This document shows, piece after piece, positions 43,162-52,095 of a stretch of 61,332 nucleotides of DNA. Position 1 is the first letter of the stretch. Each line of letters starts with the position of its first letter. The notes under the pieces were generated by a model. The model saw only the letters and a list, made by a program, of their open reading frames with translations, was not told where the DNA came from and made no database searches. The stretch lies in NCBI GenBank assembly GCA_002347405.1, contig DDXB01000048.1, forward strand, positions 1-61,332, in the 5' to 3' direction. This stretch comes from Rhodocyclaceae bacterium UBA2271 (GTDB taxonomy: Bacteria; Pseudomonadota; Gammaproteobacteria; Burkholderiales; Rhodocyclaceae). A program made the translations under genes and the position numbers.

Positions 43162-43231
43162 CATTCTGATTCCCCCCCTTTCCCCCGGCCCCTTTCCCGC
43201 CAGGGGAAAGGGGAGAAGGCACCCCGTAGCA

Positions 43232-43262
43232 GTCTCGCCGCCGGGCCGCCCCAAGGCGAGAC
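43232..43262. repeat. conserved-loop hairpin, zapE spacer copy
   Basis: Arms GTCTCGCC and GGCGAGAC pair perfectly around GCCGGGCCGCCCCAA. Arms differ completely from the sdh copies while the loop is identical. Confidence 0.7.
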
Positions 43263-43415
43263 GGCACGCGGCGCCAGCCGCAATCCGCGCCAAAGTCTGA
43301 ACGGGGGCACCCCGTAACAAACGAGCGCAGCGACAACAAGCGACGCAGTCGCGCAGTTGCGGCGTAGGCTAATGCCGGCAACGCCGGCGTTAAGCCGCGT
43401 AGTGGCGGCCGTAGG

Positions 43416-43450
43416 CAAAAACAACAGTTACCTCCCCTTGAGGGGAGGTT
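43416..43450 (-). terminator. terminator-like palindrome of the GGDEF-EAL gene
   Basis: ACCTCCCCT-TG-AGGGGAGGT (43431-43450) overlaps the stop of the minus-strand gene and is followed on that strand by AACTGTTGTTTTTG. A reasonable terminator, though the T-run is interrupted. Confidence 0.5.
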
Positions 43451-45896
43451 AGGAGGGGTGGGTGTTTATTGCGTTTACCCAGCGCGGATCGGGCCGCCAG
43501 GTTGTGATCCAGCCGGGCAGGTCGGCGGCGGGCATCGGCCGGGCGATGCCGTAGCCCTGGGCGAGCGGACAGCCGAGGGCGAGCAGGGCGACGCCGACTT
43601 CCACGGTTTCGACCCCTTCGGCAATGACTTCGCGCCTGAATGCGCGCGTCAGGCTGATCACGCCGGAGACGATGGCGTAGTCCTCTTCGTCAACCAGCAG
43701 GTCGCGCACGAAGCTCTGGTCAATTTTCAGCACGTCAACTTTCAGCCGCTTGAAATAGGACAGCGAGGAGTAGCCCGTGCCGAAATCGTCGAGGGCGAAC
43801 CGCACGCCCAGTGCATGGCAGGCGTCGATCACGCGCGCCACCAGCGCCATGTCTTCGAGGGCGACCGATTCGACGATTTCGAGTTCGAGCGCAGCGGGCG
43901 GCACCTCGGGGTGGCGCGCCAGAATGCCGGCCAGTTGTGCGCTGAAAGTTGGCGATTGCAGGTGGCGCGCCGAAATATTGACACTGACGGTCAGCACCAG
44001 ACCCGTCTTGCGCCAGGCTTCCAGTTGCGTCAATGCGGTCTCGATTACCCATACGCCCAGCGGAATCGCGAAATTGCTGTCTTCGACGACCGGCATGAAC
44101 CGGCCGGGCGCGATCAGCCCGTCTTGCGGATGCTGCCAGCGAATCAGCGCCTCGGCGCCGAACACGGCACCATTGCTCATGTCGACCTTGGGTTGGTAAT
44201 GGAGCACAAATTCGTCCTGCTCCAGCGCCGCCTCGATGCGCGCGCGGACGTTGTGCTCGACTTCGGTCTGGCGGTCGCGCGCGGCGTCGAACAGGTGAAA
44301 ACGATTGCGGCCGGTCTGCTTGGCGATATACATGGCCTGGTCGGCGTGGCGCAGCAGGGTGTCGGTGTCGGCATCGTCGAACGGGTAGAGGGTGAAGCCG
44401 ATACTCCCGGAGATCTGCACTGCTTGCTCGTCGATGCGGTAGGGTAAGGCGATGGCATCGAGCAATCGCTGCAGAGTCTGAAAACACTCGTCGATGCTCG
44501 CCAGATCGTCGAGCAGCAGGGCGAATTCGTCCCCGCCCAGACGACATACGCTGTCACCGGCGCGCAGGGTGTCTTTCAAACGCTGCGCCACCATGATCAG
44601 CAGCCGGTCGCCGACTTCGTGGCCCCGCTGGTCATTCACCGACTTGAAGGCGTCGAGATCGAGATAGGCAATGGCCAGCAGGCGCTCTGACCGTTGCGTC
44701 TGCACCATGGCCAGTTGCAGCCGGTCGGCGAACAGAACGCGGTTGGGCAACTGCGTGAGCGGATCGTGGTGGGCCAGAAATTCCAGTTCATGCTGGTAGC
44801 GCTTGCGCTCGGCGATGTCGCGCACCAGGGCAATGATGCGGTCGGCGCTGCCGATGCGGGCGCGCCGCAGATTGACTTCGACCCAGAACTCGCGGCCATC
44901 ATCCAGTCGCCGCGCCAGCCAGTCGAAGGTCTGCGGGCCTTGATCCCGCGCCAGCCGCAGATTTTCTGCTGCTTCCTCCTGGGTGAAAGGCTTGACGTTG
45001 GCGGAAAGATCTGCCAACGAAACCTGTAGCGCTTCGGCGTGTGTGCAGCCAAACATTTCACACATGCGGCGGTTTACATCGAGCGTGCGGCCGGTCTCGG
45101 CATCATGGATGAAAAACGCATCGCCGGCGGCGTCGAAGATGGCGCGAAAGCGTGTTTCGCTTTCGGCCAACTGCTCGATACGGTTTTGCACGGTGGCAGC
45201 CATGGCGTTGAAGTTGTCGGCGAGCAGGCCGATTTCGTCCTGGCTGCCAATTGCGATGGGCGTCGAATAGTCGGCGCTGGCGATACGGCGGGTAGCAGCG
45301 ACCAGGTCGGTGATATGACGTGTAACAAGGAAACCAGCACCCATCAACAGCAGCAGCGACAGCAGAATCGCAATGAAAACAATTGCGAAACTCTGCTGCA
45401 GGTTGACGTTGCGCAAGGCAATCTGGTCGTCGAGCGACAGGCCGAAGCGGACCGCGCCTACCGGGTTGTCATGGAGGGAGATCTGCCGCGAAGTGTCGAA
45501 GGTCTGGTCGGCCAGTGCGTCGGTAATCCTGACGTCCACGGGTGCGGTGTTCTGCAGAAGTTCCGGTGTGACCGCGCCGGTGCTTGCCAGCACTTCCCCG
45601 TGGGAGTCGAAGACGACGATGTAGCGCAGTCCGGCCAGTTCGGAGCCGGTCAGCTTGCGGATGACAGAGGTGATTTCGCTGTGATCGCGCTGGAACATCA
45701 GCCCTGCCAGAGCGGCGTCGAGCAGTGGTGCCAGAGCCTCGATCCGCACCCGGTTTTGCGACTCGAATGAATTGTTCATCAGCCGATAGCTGTTGGCGAG
45801 CAGGAGCGTCAGCATGACCGCTTGGACGATCAATGCCGCGGCGACCAGCTTGAAGCGGATCGTGCGATACCAGGGTGTTGAAGCTTCAGGATGCAT
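43449..45896 (-). CDS. membrane PAS-GGDEF-EAL cyclic-di-GMP protein
   Basis: I use ATG 45896 (MHPEAS, 815 residues); a TTG at 45914 would add six residues and overlap the previous stop. Order: helix 1 about 18-36, periplasmic domain to about 165, helix 2 about 168-190, HAMP, PAS (about 250-370), GGDEF with intact RLGGDEFALLL and an RAGD I-site near 442, and EAL with GAEALIRWQHP near 590, DDFGTGYSSLSYFKRLKVDVLKID in the catalytic core, and EGVET. Both domains look active, so it may make or destroy c-di-GMP. It follows a PhnD-type binding protein, likely its sensory partner. Confidence 0.9.
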   Translation of the reverse strand: MHPEASTPWYRTIRFKLVAAALIVQAVMLTLLLANSYRLMNNSFESQNRVRIEALAPLLDAALAGLMFQRDHSEITSVIRKLTGSELAGLRYIVVFDSHGEVLASTGAVTPELLQNTAPVDVRITDALADQTFDTSRQISLHDNPVGAVRFGLSLDDQIALRNVNLQQSFAIVFIAILLSLLLLMGAGFLVTRHITDLVAATRRIASADYSTPIAIGSQDEIGLLADNFNAMAATVQNRIEQLAESETRFRAIFDAAGDAFFIHDAETGRTLDVNRRMCEMFGCTHAEALQVSLADLSANVKPFTQEEAAENLRLARDQGPQTFDWLARRLDDGREFWVEVNLRRARIGSADRIIALVRDIAERKRYQHELEFLAHHDPLTQLPNRVLFADRLQLAMVQTQRSERLLAIAYLDLDAFKSVNDQRGHEVGDRLLIMVAQRLKDTLRAGDSVCRLGGDEFALLLDDLASIDECFQTLQRLLDAIALPYRIDEQAVQISGSIGFTLYPFDDADTDTLLRHADQAMYIAKQTGRNRFHLFDAARDRQTEVEHNVRARIEAALEQDEFVLHYQPKVDMSNGAVFGAEALIRWQHPQDGLIAPGRFMPVVEDSNFAIPLGVWVIETALTQLEAWRKTGLVLTVSVNISARHLQSPTFSAQLAGILARHPEVPPAALELEIVESVALEDMALVARVIDACHALGVRFALDDFGTGYSSLSYFKRLKVDVLKIDQSFVRDLLVDEEDYAIVSGVISLTRAFRREVIAEGVETVEVGVALLALGCPLAQGYGIARPMPAADLPGWITTWRPDPRWVNAINTHPS

Positions 45897-45900
45897 CGAT

Positions 45901-46737
45901 TCAGGGTTTTTCAAGCACGGAGGTAAACGGGTCGATGCGCTTCATGGTTGCCGCATCGACCGGACGGAAATCGATTTGTTGCGTCCTGGCGAAGTAGGCG
46001 TGGCCAAGAGGCGTTTCGGCAAATACGAGCAATGCGTGCTGTAGTTGTTTCAGCGTCCCGGCACCGAGGCGCGGGTGGCCGAGCAGCAAAAATCCTGGAA
46101 CCGGTGGCGAGCGGTAAATCTCGCGCAGTTGCGAGCGTTGTGCAGCGAGGGCGCTGTCCCACAAGAGGGTTCCGGTGGCTCCAGCATCAGCCTCGCCACG
46201 CAGCACGGCGGTGAGCACATTGGAAAAGGTGGCAGTGTCGACAAAGCGCACGTTCTTGCCAAGCTCCAGGCCGGTCTTGGCCAGCGCCTGGTTCATGATC
46301 TGGAAGGTCATCGACAACTGCGTACCGACGGCCAGCGAGCGATTGTGCAGAGCGCCGAGAGACTCGATGGGAGAATCGTTTTTCGTCACGGCAACAACCA
46401 CGATCGGGTAGCCGGTCTGCGCCAGCGGCTGATAGCCGTCGCGCTTTTCCGCCACTCGCCCCATGTGCGGAGCGGTAAAGATGATGTCGTATTCGCCGGC
46501 GCGGGTGCGTTCGATAAAACTGCTGAAGTTGGGTGCCGAGCGCAGTGACACCGGTCGTCCGAGTATTTTGCTCAAATGAGTTTTCAGCGGGGCGAACTGT
46601 TCGACGGTCTGGCTGGGAGACAGGTAGGGATAGACGCCGAATATCAGTTCGCCTTGGTCGGCTGCTGCCAGCGGGGCGATCAACAGAATGGCTAGTGCAC
46701 CGAGCAGCAGGCGTCTGGCAGTAAGGAGCATTCCCAT
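45901..46737 (-). CDS. PhnD-type periplasmic binding protein, no transporter
   Basis: Starting at ATG 46737 (GAGGA five bases upstream; several in-frame Mets precede it), it has 278 residues. A signal peptide ends near LAAADQ, then comes the phosphate/phosphonate-binding family core: LIFGVYPYLSPSQTVEQFAPL, DIIFTAPHMGRVAEK, LAVGTQLSMTFQIM and GEADAGATGTLLWDS. No ABC permease or ATPase genes are nearby. Its stop codon touches the start of the GGDEF-EAL sensor gene, so it probably delivers ligand recognition to that sensor. Ligand unknown. Confidence 0.85.
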   Translation of the reverse strand: MGMLLTARRLLLGALAILLIAPLAAADQGELIFGVYPYLSPSQTVEQFAPLKTHLSKILGRPVSLRSAPNFSSFIERTRAGEYDIIFTAPHMGRVAEKRDGYQPLAQTGYPIVVVAVTKNDSPIESLGALHNRSLAVGTQLSMTFQIMNQALAKTGLELGKNVRFVDTATFSNVLTAVLRGEADAGATGTLLWDSALAAQRSQLREIYRSPPVPGFLLLGHPRLGAGTLKQLQHALLVFAETPLGHAYFARTQQIDFRPVDAATMKRIDPFTSVLEKP

Positions 46738-46832
46738 ATTCATCCTCATCGTCCAACAATAGCAAAATCGCAACTCAGCCGACTGCGAAATTGACCATAT
46801 CTTGCCACAGATGGGAGGGTAACCGGGCTGTT

Positions 46833-49478
46833 TCAGTCTTTCGTCATACGCTTGAGTGCGTAGAGTTTGTCGAGTGCTTCGCGCGGACTCAATGAGTCGG
46901 GGTCGAGTTCCGCCAGTGCCTCGATAACTGGATGCGGCTCGGTTGTAAAAGTCGGCGCTGGTGGTACGGCGGCAACAGCGAACAGATCGATTTGCGGCCC
47001 GGCTTGCGCAGCACGGTTTTCCAGTTCCACCAGGCGCCGCTTGGCTTCGCGCAGGACCCCGAGTGGCACGCCGGCCAGCGCGGCGACCTGTATGCCATAG
47101 GATTGCGAGGCGGGGCCCGCCTCGACGGCATGCAGGAACACGACCGACTGGCCATGCTCGACGGCGTCCAGATGCACGTTGGCGCAGGTGGGGTGATCCA
47201 GTGCCAGACGCGTCAGTTCGAAATAGTGGGTGGCAAACAGCGTCCAGCAGCGGTTCTTTTCGATCAGTTGGCGGGCAATGGCGAAGGCCAGCGCCAGGCC
47301 GTCGAAGGTCGAGGTGCCGCGGCCGATCTCATCCATCAGCACCAGCGAGCGGTCGGTGGCGCCGTTGAGGATGGCGGCGGCCTCGGTCATTTCAACCATG
47401 AAGGTCGAGCGTCCCGAGGCCAGGTCGTCGGCCGCGCCGATGCGCGTGTGGATGGCGTCGAGCGGCCCGAGCCGGCAACTTTGCGCCGGCACGAAACTGC
47501 CGCAGTGGGCGAGCAGCACGATCAGCGCCGTCTGCCGCATGTAGGTGGATTTGCCGCCCATGTTGGGGCCGGTGATGAGCAGCATGCGGCGGGCCGGCGA
47601 CAGGTCAAGGTCGTTGGCGATGAAACTCATTCCATCCTTGATGACTTGACGTTCAACGACCGGATGGCGGCCACCGACGATTTCCAGGCAGGGGTAGTCG
47701 ACGAACTCCGGCCGGCAGTAATCGTAACGTTGTGCCGCCGTGGCAAAGGCGCTGAGACCATCGAGCTGCGCCAGCGCGCGGGCGATGCGTTGCAGTTCAG
47801 TGATGTGCTCGACGAGGGCTGCCAACAGTTCGTCATATAGTCGTTTTTCCAGCGCCAGCGCACGCTCGTTGGCGGACAGTGCCTTGTCCTCGAAGGCCTT
47901 CAGCTCGGGCGTGATGTAGCGCTCGGCATTTTTCAGCGTCTGGCGCCGCCGGTAGTCGTCCGGTATGCGGTCGGTATGGGCGTGGGAGATCTCGATATAG
48001 AAGCCATGTACCTTGTTGTATTCGACCTTGAGGCTGTTGATGCCGCTGCGCGATTTTTCTCGGGCTTCAAGATCAATCAGAAATTGTCCACAGTTGCTCT
48101 GGATGCCGCGCAGTTCGTCGAGGTCGGCGTCGAAACCGGGGGCAATCGCGCCACCGTCGCGTAGCAAGGCCGGCGGGTCGACGGCCACTGTGCGGTCGAG
48201 TCGCTCCAGGCAGGCGGTCGGGACGGCGAGATCCGCGCACAGTGTATTTAGCAGTTCGCTGCCGATTCCGCTGACCGAGCCGCAGCCGCTGACCAGCGCG
48301 CCGATTTCCGGCAGGCGGCGCAAGGTTTCGCGCAGTGCGGCGAGTTCGCGGGGACGTGCGCTCTTGAGCGCGATGCGCGTAGCGATGCGTTCGGCATCGG
48401 CGCTGCCGCTCAGTGCCGTGCCGAGTTTTGCCAGCAGCGCCATTCCGCCATCGTCGAGCAGGGCGGCGATGGCGCCGTGGCGGAGGGCAGCGCTGCCGCG
48501 GTCGGTGAGCGGGTGGTGCAGGCAGTGGCGCAGCCAGCGCGCACCGGGCGCAGTGCTGCAACTGTCGAACAATGACAGTAGCGTCGGTGCAGCCTCACCT
48601 CTAAGTGTCTCGGTGATTTCGAGGTTGCGGCGCGTGGCGGCATCGAGCCGGAGCCAGCTCGATTCGTTTTCCACCTGCAGACCGGTGACATGGGTGAGCG
48701 CCTGCAACTGGGTGGCCTGGGCATAGCGCAGCAAGGCGCCGGCAGCACCGAGCGCCAGCGTGGCTTCAGTTTCATCGGGGATGAAGGCGGCCAGGTCGCG
48801 CGTGCCGAAGTGCGTCGTCAGCAGCTGCACCGCGCTCGCCGTGTCGAAATGCCAGTCGGGGCGCCGCCGCAGGCGGTTTGCGCTGTCGTCGGGCAGTGCC
48901 AGGCTGTCGGCTGCGATGGCTTCGCCCAGCAGGATTTCCGCCGGTTCGAGTCGGGTTAACTGGGCGGGCAGCGTGGCAGCGCTGGTTTCCAGCAGGCGCA
49001 GTTCGCCGCTGGCGAGGTTGAGCCAGGCAATGCCGATGCGTTGCCGGCCCATGCTCACTGCGAGCAGCAGACTGTCGCTGCGGTCGTCGAGCAGGGCGGC
49101 GTCGGTCAGCGTGCCCGGCGTGACGATGCGCACGACGGCGCGCTCCATCGGTCCCTTGCTGCTGGTCGAATCGCCGATCTGTTCGCAGATCGCCACTGAC
49201 TCGCCAAGCCTGACCAGCCGCGCCAGATACTGGTCGCAGGCATGGTAAGGCACGCCGGCCATCGGAATCGGCAGGCCGGCGGATAGTCCGCGCTTCGTTA
49301 ACGTGATGTCGAGCAGTCGCGCCGCCTTTTCGGCGTCGGCGTAGAACAATTCATAAAAATCGCCCATGCGGTAGAACAGCAGCACGTCAGGATGCGCAGC
49401 CTTCAGCCGCAGGTATTGCTGCATCATCGGCGTGTGGCCGGCAAAGTCCACGGGCGGGGCGGAAGAGGCTCGAGTCAT
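46833..49478 (-). CDS. mutS: DNA mismatch repair protein MutS
   Basis: Recognises mismatches and starts repair. 881 residues: mismatch-binding N-terminus (LLFYRMGDFYELFYADA, with the Phe-x-Glu reading GDFYEL), connector and lever domains, and ATPase with Walker A ITGPNMGGKSTYMRQ near 636 and LVLMDEIGRGTSTFDG near 712. Near the C-terminus (about 836-844) the linker to the tail helix contains the dispersed repeat read as AAVPPAPTF. Divergent from plsB with 84 bases between the starts. A later Met (MMQQYLRL) could be the true start. Confidence 0.95.
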   Translation of the reverse strand: MTRASSAPPVDFAGHTPMMQQYLRLKAAHPDVLLFYRMGDFYELFYADAEKAARLLDITLTKRGLSAGLPIPMAGVPYHACDQYLARLVRLGESVAICEQIGDSTSSKGPMERAVVRIVTPGTLTDAALLDDRSDSLLLAVSMGRQRIGIAWLNLASGELRLLETSAATLPAQLTRLEPAEILLGEAIAADSLALPDDSANRLRRRPDWHFDTASAVQLLTTHFGTRDLAAFIPDETEATLALGAAGALLRYAQATQLQALTHVTGLQVENESSWLRLDAATRRNLEITETLRGEAAPTLLSLFDSCSTAPGARWLRHCLHHPLTDRGSAALRHGAIAALLDDGGMALLAKLGTALSGSADAERIATRIALKSARPRELAALRETLRRLPEIGALVSGCGSVSGIGSELLNTLCADLAVPTACLERLDRTVAVDPPALLRDGGAIAPGFDADLDELRGIQSNCGQFLIDLEAREKSRSGINSLKVEYNKVHGFYIEISHAHTDRIPDDYRRRQTLKNAERYITPELKAFEDKALSANERALALEKRLYDELLAALVEHITELQRIARALAQLDGLSAFATAAQRYDYCRPEFVDYPCLEIVGGRHPVVERQVIKDGMSFIANDLDLSPARRMLLITGPNMGGKSTYMRQTALIVLLAHCGSFVPAQSCRLGPLDAIHTRIGAADDLASGRSTFMVEMTEAAAILNGATDRSLVLMDEIGRGTSTFDGLALAFAIARQLIEKNRCWTLFATHYFELTRLALDHPTCANVHLDAVEHGQSVVFLHAVEAGPASQSYGIQVAALAGVPLGVLREAKRRLVELENRAAQAGPQIDLFAVAAVPPAPTFTTEPHPVIEALAELDPDSLSPREALDKLYALKRMTKD
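46947..46972 (+). repeat. 26-bp dispersed repeat, copy 3 (inside mutS)
   Basis: AAAAGTCGGCGCTGG, TGGT, ACGGCGG. On the mutS coding strand read as AAVPPAPTF, in the flexible part before the C-terminal helix. Confidence 0.9.
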
Positions 49479-49562
49479 GCGGGTAAATCGCGTTATGCCG
49501 GCACGTCATGGGGCGGGACAGGAATTATACTGTCCGCCTTTCAGCTTCCCCGACCGACCGGC

Positions 49563-51995
49563 ATGGCTTCCAGCATCATTTCAAAATTGGCATTGCGCCT
49601 GCTGCATGTCTGGGTACGGGTACGGGTATTTCCAGAAAATGCCAGCCTTGCCGAAGCCCTGGTGTTCGACCCGGCGCGACCGGTCTGCTATGTGTTGCGT
49701 GAAAGCTGGTGGTCCGATCGACTGGTCCTGCAGGATGCAGCGCAGCGCGCCGGCCTGCCCGCGGTGGATGCGCCGCTCAAGCTGGCTGGGCGTCGTCTGG
49801 GAAGCGCCGAGTTTTCCCTGAGTCGGGGTTGGTGGTTATTCGGCAAGGCGCGTGCGCAATATGCCGCGCCATCCCGGCTGATGGGTTTGATCGAGGCGTT
49901 GACGGCGGATGACACGGCGGATGTGCAGCTTGTGCCGGTGACGGTGTTGTGGGGGCGGACCCCCAAGCAGCAGGATTCGATCATGCGCGCGCTACTGGCC
50001 GAGTCGTGGCACCGTCGGCATCCCCTCGGACATTGGCTGGCGGTGCTGTTCCATGGACGTCATACCCATGTCCATTTCGGCCAGCCATTGTCGCTGCGCA
50101 CGCTGATCGAGGATGCGCCCGATGCGGCGCTGGCCGGCAAAAAATGCGCACGCGTGCTGCGTGCCCATTTCCGCCGCCAGCGGGAAATGGCCATCGGTCC
50201 GGATATTTCGCATCGCCATACTGAAGTAGAGACCCTGCTGGCATCGCCCGAGGTGAGCGCGGCCATGGCAGAGACGGCTGAACGCGACAAGCTCTCGCCC
50301 GAGGCAGTGCACAAGCTGGCGCGGCGCCATGCACTGGCCATCGCTTCGGACTACTCCTATGGTGTCGTGCGCGCTGGCGAGTTGCTCCTCAACTGGCTGT
50401 GGACGCGTCTGTTCGACGGCGTCGAGGTGCGCAATCTCGATGTCCTGACCCGCATCGCGGCGGGCCAAAGCCTGGTTTACGTTCCCTGCCATCGTAGTCA
50501 CATCGACTATCTGCTGATGTCGTATGTGATCTTCCGCAACGGCTTGACGCCACCGTACGTTGCCGCCGGCGACAACCTCAATCTGCCGCTGATTGGCCAA
50601 ATACTGCGGCGGGGCGGCGCCTTTTTTCTGCGCCGCAGCTTCAAGGGCGACCCGCTGTATGCGACGGTGTTCGCCGAATATCTGCACCGCATGCTGGCGC
50701 GCGGCTTCCCCATCGAGTTTTTCATCGAGGGCGGGCGCAGCCGCAGCGGCCGCATGCTGCCGCCCAAGGCCGGTTTGCTCGGCATGACGGTGCAAAGTTA
50801 CGTGCGCCGGCACGAACGGCCGCTGGTTTTCGTGCCGGTGTACCTCGGTTATGAAAAGTTGCCCGAAGGCGCGAGCTTTGTCGATGAGCTCAGCGGCCGG
50901 CCGAAGCGCCGCGAGTCGCTGTGGAGCGTACTCTCCGCCGTGCGCATATTGCGCCGCCATTTCGGCCAGGTCTATGTGAATTTCGGCGAGCCGCTGCCCC
51001 TCGGCGACTGGCTCGATGAGCGGCACCCGGCCTGGCGAACGGCTGAGACCGGGTCTCCCGCGGAAAGCGCCTGGCTGCGCGGCGCGGTCGGTGACATTGC
51101 CAGCGAACTGGTGCGGCGCATCAACGCCGCGGCATTGGTTAATCCGGTGAATCTGGTCGGCCTCGCCCTGTTGTCGACACCCAAAGCGACCGCCGATGCC
51201 ACTGCCCTGGCCCGTCAGATCGGCCATTTGCAGGCATTTCTCGATGCCGGGCATTTCGCCGCACCGGCTGATGGCGCAGACTGCATCGCCGCTGCGCTAA
51301 GGCTTGGTGCCGTGCATCGCATCGAACATCCACTCGGCGCATTGATCGGCGCCAATGCCAACGAGGCGGCCCTGCTGGCCTACTTCCGCAACAACGTATT
51401 CCACCTGTATGCCTTGCCGGCACTGGTGGCCTGCCTGATCGTGCAGCATGGGCCGCTGGCCGAGAAACGCTTGCTGGAAACGCTGACCGATCTGCTGGCG
51501 CTGATGCGCGACAGTCTCTACCTGCGACTGGATGAACAGGATCTGCCGGCGGCATTGGCGGATGTGCTGGGGAAACTTGCGGCACGCGGGCTGATCGAGC
51601 GGCATGACGGCAACGCCAGCGCGCCGGCCGCCAATACGGTGGCACGCAGTGATCTGCTCTGGCTGGGCGAAATGTTGCGGCCGCAGATGGAACGCTACTT
51701 CCTGGTCCTGATGCTGTTGCGGCATGGTGGCAGCGGAAATCTGACGCGCGCCGCATTGCTTGAGCAGAGTGTCCTGCTGGCGCAACGGCTGGCCTTGCTG
51801 CATACCGGCAATACCCCCGAGTTTGCCGATCGTCCCCTGATGGCCGCATTGATCGATCATCTGCTCGACAACGGTATCTTGCGCGAGGATGCGGAAGATC
51901 GACTGGCCTTCGGCGCCGCGCTCGAACGCGCGGCCCTGCAAGCCGAAGCGCTGCTGGCGCCGGATGTCAGTGAAATGATGCGGCGGCTGGTCTGA
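49563..51995 (+). CDS. plsB: glycerol-3-phosphate acyltransferase
   Basis: Acylates glycerol-3-phosphate at position 1, the first step of phospholipid synthesis, at the inner membrane. ATG 49563 gives 810 residues, the usual PlsB size. Acyltransferase motifs: VYVPCHRSHIDYLLMSY near 305 (HX4D), GAFFLRRSF near 352, FFIEGGRSRSGRMLPPK near 387 and LVFVPVYLGYEKL near 420. The long C-terminal helical region is intact. The 26-bp repeat follows 13 bases after the stop. Confidence 0.93.
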   Translation: MASSIISKLALRLLHVWVRVRVFPENASLAEALVFDPARPVCYVLRESWWSDRLVLQDAAQRAGLPAVDAPLKLAGRRLGSAEFSLSRGWWLFGKARAQYAAPSRLMGLIEALTADDTADVQLVPVTVLWGRTPKQQDSIMRALLAESWHRRHPLGHWLAVLFHGRHTHVHFGQPLSLRTLIEDAPDAALAGKKCARVLRAHFRRQREMAIGPDISHRHTEVETLLASPEVSAAMAETAERDKLSPEAVHKLARRHALAIASDYSYGVVRAGELLLNWLWTRLFDGVEVRNLDVLTRIAAGQSLVYVPCHRSHIDYLLMSYVIFRNGLTPPYVAAGDNLNLPLIGQILRRGGAFFLRRSFKGDPLYATVFAEYLHRMLARGFPIEFFIEGGRSRSGRMLPPKAGLLGMTVQSYVRRHERPLVFVPVYLGYEKLPEGASFVDELSGRPKRRESLWSVLSAVRILRRHFGQVYVNFGEPLPLGDWLDERHPAWRTAETGSPAESAWLRGAVGDIASELVRRINAAALVNPVNLVGLALLSTPKATADATALARQIGHLQAFLDAGHFAAPADGADCIAAALRLGAVHRIEHPLGALIGANANEAALLAYFRNNVFHLYALPALVACLIVQHGPLAEKRLLETLTDLLALMRDSLYLRLDEQDLPAALADVLGKLAARGLIERHDGNASAPAANTVARSDLLWLGEMLRPQMERYFLVLMLLRHGGSGNLTRAALLEQSVLLAQRLALLHTGNTPEFADRPLMAALIDHLLDNGILREDAEDRLAFGAALERAALQAEALLAPDVSEMMRRLV

Positions 51996-52007
51996 CCATT
52001 ATTGCGC

Positions 52008-52033
52008 AAAAGTCGGCGCTGGCGGGACGGCGG
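52008..52033 (+). repeat. 26-bp dispersed repeat, copy 4 (after plsB)
   Basis: AAAAGTCGGCGCTGG, CGGG, ACGGCGG; intergenic, 13 bases past the plsB stop. Confidence 0.9.
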
Positions 52034-52095
52034 CACGGCGGGTAGACTGCGCGCCCTCAGTTACCGTTTCATTTCGCTCCGTCAAAGGATTTTCA

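Larger units (their letters stand above)
42952..43448. repeat. hairpin-rich intergenic array
   Basis: About 500 bases with no gene but at least six strong hairpins: CCCTATCTCGC-TTT-GCGAGATAGGG (43009-43033, perhaps the zapE terminator), CCCTCTCCC/GGGAGAGGG near 43070, CCCTTGGCCCG-CAAA-CGGGCCAAGGG (43136-43161), CCCCTTTCCC-GCCA-GGGGAAAGGGG near 43190-43213, the conserved-loop hairpin at 43232-43262, and a palindrome at the right end. A 24-bp direct repeat (43115-43138 and 43228-43251, starting AGCAGTCTCGCC) shows that parts have been duplicated. Confidence 0.75.

Noticed and set aside
45901..46737. Phosphonate uptake system
   Set aside because: Only the binding protein is present, without permease, ATPase or phn catabolic genes; linkage is to a c-di-GMP sensor.
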